In this document: positions 59,739-64,000 of the stretch, piece after piece
Layout of the letters: each line of letters begins with the position of its first letter
Numbering within the stretch: position 1 is the first letter of the stretch
Assembly: GCA_046052145.1 (NCBI GenBank)
Contig: JBJOMW010000002.1
Coordinates: 167,472-231,471, forward strand
Reading direction: 5' to 3'
DNA length: 64,000 nucleotides
Source: Falsiroseomonas sp046052145
GTDB taxonomy: Bacteria; Pseudomonadota; Alphaproteobacteria; Acetobacterales; Acetobacteraceae
Notes under the pieces: model-generated
Seen by the model: the letters and a program-made list of their open reading frames with translations, nothing else
The model's database searches: none
Told to the model about the DNA's origin: nothing
Position numbers and translations under genes: made by a program

Positions 59739-60509
59739 TCAGGACTGCGGGGGGCGGGGGGCGGTGTCGCGGCCGGACGCGGCCTCGGTCCGCTGGGCCA
59801 GTTCGACCAGCGCGGCTTCGCCGCCGCGCGCCAGCTCGGCGGCCAGCGCCTCGGCACCCTTGGCCTCGGCGGCGGCAAGGATGGTCTTCTCCAGCTCCTC
59901 GACATCCGAAAGCCGCTGCGGCCAGGCGCCGCTGCTGATGCACTGCACGCAGCGCACCACCTCCACCAGCCCCTGCAGAAGCAGCAGCAGGCCGACGGCG
60001 GGGATGAGGAACTTGAACGGCCAGATGATCGGCCCGCCCGGCGAGACCGAGCTGCGCTCGTTCTGCATGAAGCTCAGCTCGAAGAAGTGGTAGCCGGAAA
60101 TCATGAAGGCCATGATCGCGGGGAAGAAGAACAGAATGTAGAGCGTCAGGTCGAACTTGGCTTGCCGCACGGGAGAGAAGTTGCGGTACAGGAAGTCGCC
60201 CCGCACATGCCCGTTGCGCGACAGCGCATAGGCGCCGGCCAGCATGAACAGCAGGCCGTAGAGCATGTAGGAGACGTCGTAGCCCCAATCCGTCGGCGCG
60301 CGGAAGAAGCGGCGGGCGGTGACGTCGTAGACGATGGCGGCGGTCAGGACCAGGATCGCCCAGGATCCGGTCTGGCCCACCAGCGTAGACAGCCGGTCGA
60401 TGGCCAGCAGCCCGCGCTGCACCCAGGGCCGGTTGGCGAAGACGATGCCGCCCAGGATCGCAAGCGCGACCACGGCGATCAGCAGGAAGACGGTTCCGCG
60501 ATCAGTCAT
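59739..60509 (-). CDS. TRAP transporter small permease (DctQ)
   Basis: A 256-residue membrane protein with four main hydrophobic segments. GYDVSYMLYGLLFMLAGAYAL and HVRGDFLYRNFS are typical. Unusually long for a DctQ because of a 60-residue acidic, Ala-rich C-terminal extension (DVEELEKTILAAAEAKGAEA onwards). Confidence 0.9.
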   Translation of the reverse strand: MTDRGTVFLLIAVVALAILGGIVFANRPWVQRGLLAIDRLSTLVGQTGSWAILVLTAAIVYDVTARRFFRAPTDWGYDVSYMLYGLLFMLAGAYALSRNGHVRGDFLYRNFSPVRQAKFDLTLYILFFFPAIMAFMISGYHFFELSFMQNERSSVSPGGPIIWPFKFLIPAVGLLLLLQGLVEVVRCVQCISSGAWPQRLSDVEELEKTILAAAEAKGAEALAAELARGGEAALVELAQRTEAASGRDTAPRPPQS

Positions 60510-60590
60510 GCCGTTACCCCCGGCCTCTCACACAAGAAGGGCCGGGGCGGCCATCCTGCCACCCCGGCCCCGGTCATGCCGCGCCGCGCG

Positions 60591-61730
60591 TCAGCCGCGG
60601 GCGAAGAAGTGGTTGTAGCTGATGACCGGGCTCGCCTCGTAGCGGAGGTAGAACCCACCCACGCGGCGGCACCAATCGCGCTGGCTGTCGCAGACCTTCT
60701 TGAAGAAGGGCCCGGCGGCCGGGGAGGAGTTGTCGCCTTCCTGGCGCGCGATCACGCGGTCCCAGGCCTGCAGCTGCGCATCGAGGATCGAACGCGGCGT
60801 CTGGCGCACATTCACGCCGGCCTGCGCCAGCGCGACGAGGTCGCGCGAGTAGCGGTCCTGCTGCTTCCAGCTCATATCCGCCGAAGACGCTTCCGAAGCG
60901 ATCCGCAGAACCTGCTGCAGTTCCTGCGGCAGGCCTTCATAGCGCTGGCGGTTCCACAGCACCTCGAAGGTCTCGACGCGCTGGTGGAAGGACTGGATCA
61001 TGTAATTGCGCGCCACATCGGCGAAGCCCAGCACGCGGTCCGACGACGGGTTGTTGAACTCGGCGCCGTCAATGACGCCACGCTCCAGCGCCGGCACGAT
61101 CTCGCCGCCGGGCAGCGCCACGACCGCCGCGCCCATCTCCTGGAACAGGTCGGTCGCGAGGCCCACGGTGCGGTAGCGCAGGCCGCGGATCTGCTCGGCG
61201 CGCTCGATCGGGTTGCGGAACCAGCCGAGCGGCTGGGTCGGCATCGGGCCGGTCTGGAAGCCGATCGCGTTCATCCGCAGGATGTCGTGCATCAGCTCGC
61301 GGTACAGCGCCTCGCCGCCGCCGTAGTAGAACCAGCCGAGGAAGTGGTTCGCCTCGTTGAACCAGGGCGGCGTCGTGCCGAACAGGCTGAAGGCGCGGTT
61401 GCGGCCGAACCAGTAGGCCGAGACGCCATGGCCGCCATCGAGCGTGCCGGCATGCACGGCATCCAGCAGCTGGAAGGCGCCGACGACGGCGCCCGCAGCC
61501 AGCAGCTCGACCCGCAGACGCCCGCCCGCGAGGTTGTTCACGCGCGTGACGTAGTCCTGCGCGAATTCATGGAAGATGTCGCGCTGCGGCCAGGTGGACT
61601 GGAAGCGCAGCGTCACCGTCTGGGCGCGGCTGACATTGGGCGTCGCCAGCACGGTGGTGCCCACGGCGCCAACGGCGGCGGCCTTCAGCAGGCCACGGCG
61701 GCCAGCGCTCGACGGGGTCGTTTCGGTCAT
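60591..61730 (-). CDS. TRAP transporter substrate-binding protein (DctP)
   Basis: A 379-residue periplasmic receptor. A Tat-like signal (GRRGLLKAAAVGAVGTTV) ends near residue 36. The mature protein begins VTLRFQSTWPQRDIFHEFAQ and has the LEAGAVV-like AAGAVVGAFQLLDAVHAGTL, and the family signature RGVIDGAEFNNPSSDRVLGF. This subtype resembles receptors for 2-keto or mannitol-type substrates, but the ligand is not assignable. GGAGGGAACG lies directly before the ATG at 61730. First gene of the operon. Confidence 0.94.
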   Translation of the reverse strand: MTETTPSSAGRRGLLKAAAVGAVGTTVLATPNVSRAQTVTLRFQSTWPQRDIFHEFAQDYVTRVNNLAGGRLRVELLAAGAVVGAFQLLDAVHAGTLDGGHGVSAYWFGRNRAFSLFGTTPPWFNEANHFLGWFYYGGGEALYRELMHDILRMNAIGFQTGPMPTQPLGWFRNPIERAEQIRGLRYRTVGLATDLFQEMGAAVVALPGGEIVPALERGVIDGAEFNNPSSDRVLGFADVARNYMIQSFHQRVETFEVLWNRQRYEGLPQELQQVLRIASEASSADMSWKQQDRYSRDLVALAQAGVNVRQTPRSILDAQLQAWDRVIARQEGDNSSPAAGPFFKKVCDSQRDWCRRVGGFYLRYEASPVISYNHFFARG

Positions 61731-61858
61731 CGTTCCCTCCAGGCGTGCCGCCCGCATATCCCGCGGTTCGGCGGGTTGTCCCTGCGCTTCCTTACGGATC
61801 GCGGGGCGCGCGCGCAATGCCCCCTTTTGCGCGGCCCCCGCGAGCCCCCATGGGCTGG

Positions 61859-61924
61859 CTACTTCGTCACGAAGGTCTTCTCGACCATATAGCTGCCGGG
61901 GCTGTTGTTCGACCTCTCCACGAA
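61859..61924 (-). pseudogene. Duplicated 3' end of ferredoxin-NADP reductase gene
   Basis: A 66-bp segment 59/66 identical to the end of the reductase gene at 63181-63246 in the same orientation. Read in frame it still encodes VERSNNSPGSYMVEKTFVTK and a stop, against AEGSNNTPGSYVVEKAFVTK in the intact gene. The similarity ends abruptly at 61925. The rest of the 322-bp gap (61731-62052) has no gene. Confidence 0.85.
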
Positions 61925-62052
61925 AATCCGCAATCGGGCCCTATCGGCAACAAACGGAGGGGGGGGCCAGATCAGCGGTCAGGCATCCGACCCGCTCATA
62001 CTTGAGATGATCTTCCAAGCTGGGCGGGGTGCCCGCGCCGCGGGCAAGCGGC

Positions 62053-62970
62053 TCAACATTTCTTCCAGCACACAACACTGGAGGCGCGGTCGTTCCAGCC
62101 AAAAGGAACAAGACTCGGCGAGTTATCCGAAACAGTGAACGAACTGCCGCCCAAATTGATATGGTCGCATAACACCGTATAGGTATTCGGGTCTGGCCGA
62201 ACAGAGGAGATGCGGTCGTTCCAGCTGCGCGCCAAAAAGCTCCTTGTCAGATCGCGGACCTGATATCCTTTACGAACAAGAAATGAACCCCCGCCATAGC
62301 CGACGTGCTCGAAGAACTCGGACGGCCGGTAATTGTAGTTGCACGGATTGTCCTCGTATGCCGGCCGCTGCGGCACCGCCGCCGTGCCAGGCAGCCAGCG
62401 ATGGTGAAGAATGCCCGCCGCCCACTGGACCTGAAGCAGCATTTGCAGCGCAGCGGGCCAGCGGCGCCCTGTGAACGCCCGCAGTGGTATGGCGCCGGCG
62501 CAGGACCCACAGCCCTCGGCAGAGGATGGTCCGACGAAATGCAGCGCCTGGCCGTCGAAGCGGTGGATGTCACGCGGATCGTACAGCGTCCCGTCGATCT
62601 CCACCGGCACTTCCGGCGTCTTGTGCGGGCGAAGGGTGCCGCCCCGGGCAGCCTCGGACGGCTCCGCCCAGGGATCGGCCGGCAGCTGCACCAACTCCTC
62701 CGCCTTGGCCGCCTCGATCTGCCGCGCGATGAGCGAGCGCAGGTCCGAAATGCCGTTCTCGGCCAGGGCCGTGAGGACATCATCGATGGTGAGGCCGTCC
62801 AGTCCGACTGCGGCAAACCGCTCCGCAATCTCGATGCGGCGCTCCCGAGCGTCGTGATCGTCAGGTGCGGTCGCGATGGCCAAAGCGGCTTCCTCCCAGG
62901 CGCGGGGCGGCGCCGGTCCGGCGCCGTAAACCCGATAGTAATCGCAGGGAAAATAGAATTGCAATCGCAA
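62053..62970 (-). CDS. Beta-gamma-crystallin-like domain protein
   Basis: A 305-residue protein, start uncertain (TTG 62970; an in-frame stop lies two codons upstream). Residues about 25-105 are helical and acidic. A middle part has YDPRDIHRFDGQALHF and several Cys. The last 90 residues form two Greek-key-like repeats (FFEHVGYGGGSFLVRKG with SWNDRISSV, then DHINLGGSSFTVS with GWNDRASSV), as in beta-gamma-crystallin or I36 inhibitor folds. No signal peptide is seen, so the N-terminus may be truncated. It sits alone between two copies of a reductase 3' end, with lower G+C than its surroundings: a likely acquired gene. Confidence 0.7.
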   Translation of the reverse strand: MRLQFYFPCDYYRVYGAGPAPPRAWEEAALAIATAPDDHDARERRIEIAERFAAVGLDGLTIDDVLTALAENGISDLRSLIARQIEAAKAEELVQLPADPWAEPSEAARGGTLRPHKTPEVPVEIDGTLYDPRDIHRFDGQALHFVGPSSAEGCGSCAGAIPLRAFTGRRWPAALQMLLQVQWAAGILHHRWLPGTAAVPQRPAYEDNPCNYNYRPSEFFEHVGYGGGSFLVRKGYQVRDLTRSFLARSWNDRISSVRPDPNTYTVLCDHINLGGSSFTVSDNSPSLVPFGWNDRASSVVCWKKC

Positions 62971-63180
62971 CGTTCAGGCGCGGCACATGCTGCGACCAGA
63001 CATGAATAGGCGTACGCGTGACTTCGATCTGCAAGCAAAAGGCGAACGCGGTATCGCCTTCTATCGTCAATGCAAACCGCTGGAGGTGGGCAGCTTGCCG
63101 GCACCATGAGCCGTATGCAGCCTGCCCCACCGACCCACTGGAGGCGGGCGGGCGACGCGAGCGACGCCGCGTCCTAGCGC
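62971..63180. other. Gap between crystallin-like gene and reductase
   Basis: About 210 bp of lower G+C without a convincing ORF. A hydrophobic stretch on the minus strand in another frame, LNVAIAILFSLRLLSGL at about 62.92-62.98 kb, could be a lost signal peptide of the crystallin-like gene after a frameshift. Confidence 0.4.
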
Positions 63181-64000
63181 CTACTTCGTCACGAAGGCCT
63201 TCTCGACCACGTAGCTGCCGGGGGTGTTGTTCGATCCCTCCGCGAAGCCCCGTGCTTCCAGCAGGGCGCGGACATCGGCGTTCATCGCCTCCGACCCGCA
63301 GAGCATCGCCCGGTCCCGCGCCGGGTCGAGCGGCGGCAAGCCGAGATCCCCGGTCAGGCTGCCATCCTCAATCATCGTCGTGATCCGCTTGGCCCGCGCG
63401 AAGGGCTCCCGCGTTACGGAGGGCAGGTAGGTCAGCCGGTCGGCGACCAGCTCGCCCAGCAGCTCATGGCCCGGCAGCTCGGTCGAGATCAGCTCGCGAT
63501 AGGCCAGCTCGGCGACCTCCCGGACGGTGTGGACCAGCACGATGCGGTCGAACCGCTCATAGGTGTCGGGGTCGCGGATCAGGCTCATGAAGGGGGCGAG
63601 CCCAGTGCCGGTGGCGAAGAACCACAAGGTCCCGCCGGGGATCAGATTGTCCGTCAGCAGCGTCCCCGTGGCCTTGCGCCCGATCAGCACATGATCGCCC
63701 GGCCGGATATGCTGCAGGCGCGAGGTCAGCGGCCCGTCCGGCACCTTGATCGAGAGGAATTCCAGGTGCTCCTCCCAAGGGGGGCTGACCATGGAATAGG
63801 CGCGGACCAGCGGCTTGCCGTTGACCATCAGCCCGATCATCGCGAACTGCCCCGCCCCGAAGCGGAAGGACGCATCGCGCGTGCAGGTGAAGGAGAAGAG
63901 CCGGTCGGTCCAGTGATGGACGGTCAGGACGCGTTCCTGGAAGAAGCCGGGGGGCGCGCCAGGGGGCGTCACGGACGGCGCGGCGCTGGCCGCATCGGCG
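63181..64000 (-). CDS. fpr: Ferredoxin-NADP(+) reductase, possibly 5'-truncated
   Basis: At least 263 residues from the GTG at 63972, with the frame staying open to the window edge (ADAASAAPS before it), so the real start is probably outside. The FAD domain shows RAYSMVSPPWEE and VPDGPLTSRLQHIRPGD; the NADP domain shows WFFATGTGLAPFMSLI and MLCGSEAMN, with the C-terminal NTPGSYVVEKAFVTK. It exchanges electrons between ferredoxin or flavodoxin and NADP. Its 3' end is the likely insertion target discussed in the findings. Confidence 0.94.
   Translation of the reverse strand, partial: ADAASAAPSVTPPGAPPGFFQERVLTVHHWTDRLFSFTCTRDASFRFGAGQFAMIGLMVNGKPLVRAYSMVSPPWEEHLEFLSIKVPDGPLTSRLQHIRPGDHVLIGRKATGTLLTDNLIPGGTLWFFATGTGLAPFMSLIRDPDTYERFDRIVLVHTVREVAELAYRELISTELPGHELLGELVADRLTYLPSVTREPFARAKRITTMIEDGSLTGDLGLPPLDPARDRAMLCGSEAMNADVRALLEARGFAEGSNNTPGSYVVEKAFVTK

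Noticed and set aside
59610..61892. A 760-codon frame opposite the TRAP genes
   Set aside because: Antisense shadow of dctQ and dctP; no family resemblance.

Overview
The window is about 70% G+C and reads as a chromosomal segment of an alphaproteobacterium. The best guess is a Roseomonas-like member of the Acetobacteraceae (Rhodospirillales). This is inferred from the CtrA response regulator together with its phosphotransferase ChpT, a complete pqqABCDE operon next to a PQQ-type dehydrogenase and cytochrome c, a Bug-type solute receptor, a TRAP transporter, and the family resemblance of most proteins. No phage, plasmid, IS element or CRISPR array is visible. Genes are dense, and many stop/start codons overlap by 1-16 nt.

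Layout. 1-12.1 kb: end of pdxJ, a CBS-domain protein, an M19 dipeptidase, hpd divergent from an AsnC/Lrp regulator, a HI0933-type flavoprotein, a sugar-nucleotide epimerase-like protein, an orphan molybdenum hydroxylase large subunit, a zinc-ribbon protein, a Bug receptor and a cysteine hydrolase. 12.1-17.1 kb: the PQQ block, all on the minus strand: pqqA-B-C-D-E, then a sorbosone-dehydrogenase-like enzyme and a diheme cytochrome c. This could be a complete periplasmic PQQ oxidation module. 17.3-30.4 kb: alaS, a YciF-like protein, fliI-fliJ divergent from ctrA, a PPOX flavoprotein, and a chemotaxis operon cheA-W-Y-B-R whose CheA carries two CheW-like domains and a receiver. 30.4-33.6 kb: a radical SAM protein and an SbtA/SbtB-type bicarbonate transporter with its PII-like partner. 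33.8-44.6 kb: housekeeping genes: tRNA-Phe, yacG-rng-maf, infA, hisD, hisG, NAD kinase-nitrilase, moaA, a TauE-like permease, a DUF3553 protein and chpT. 44.9-52.4 kb: a WD40-like lipoprotein of different base composition, gluQ, an esterase, an HNH nuclease, dsbB, a GST, and adenosyltransferase-tonB-CDF. 52.7-57.6 kb: B12-dependent metH with an ArsR-methyltransferase regulator and, divergently, a shrunken CobW-like CxCC protein. 57.6-64 kb: a TRAP transporter operon with a hydratase-like enzyme, then a small cassette carrying a beta-gamma-crystallin-like protein that looks inserted at the 3' end of a ferredoxin-NADP reductase gene.

The most unusual content is outside the genes. A roughly 120-bp intergenic element occurs six times (two in tandem after sbtB; after infA; between hisG and hisD; after the TauE gene; after metH). 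It has three hairpins whose stems covary while their loops (TCC, ATTC) stay fixed. A second structured repeat lies head to head at 49.77-49.98 kb, again with covarying stems. Others are a 162-bp near-perfect palindrome beside ctrA, two sister hairpins at 12.0 kb, a half TPP-riboswitch-like motif at 9.45 kb, and a SahR-like dyad upstream of the metH operon. B12 chemistry (MetH, the PduO-type adenosyltransferase, TonB) and the CckA-ChpT-CtrA relay are the two functional threads linking distant parts of the window.
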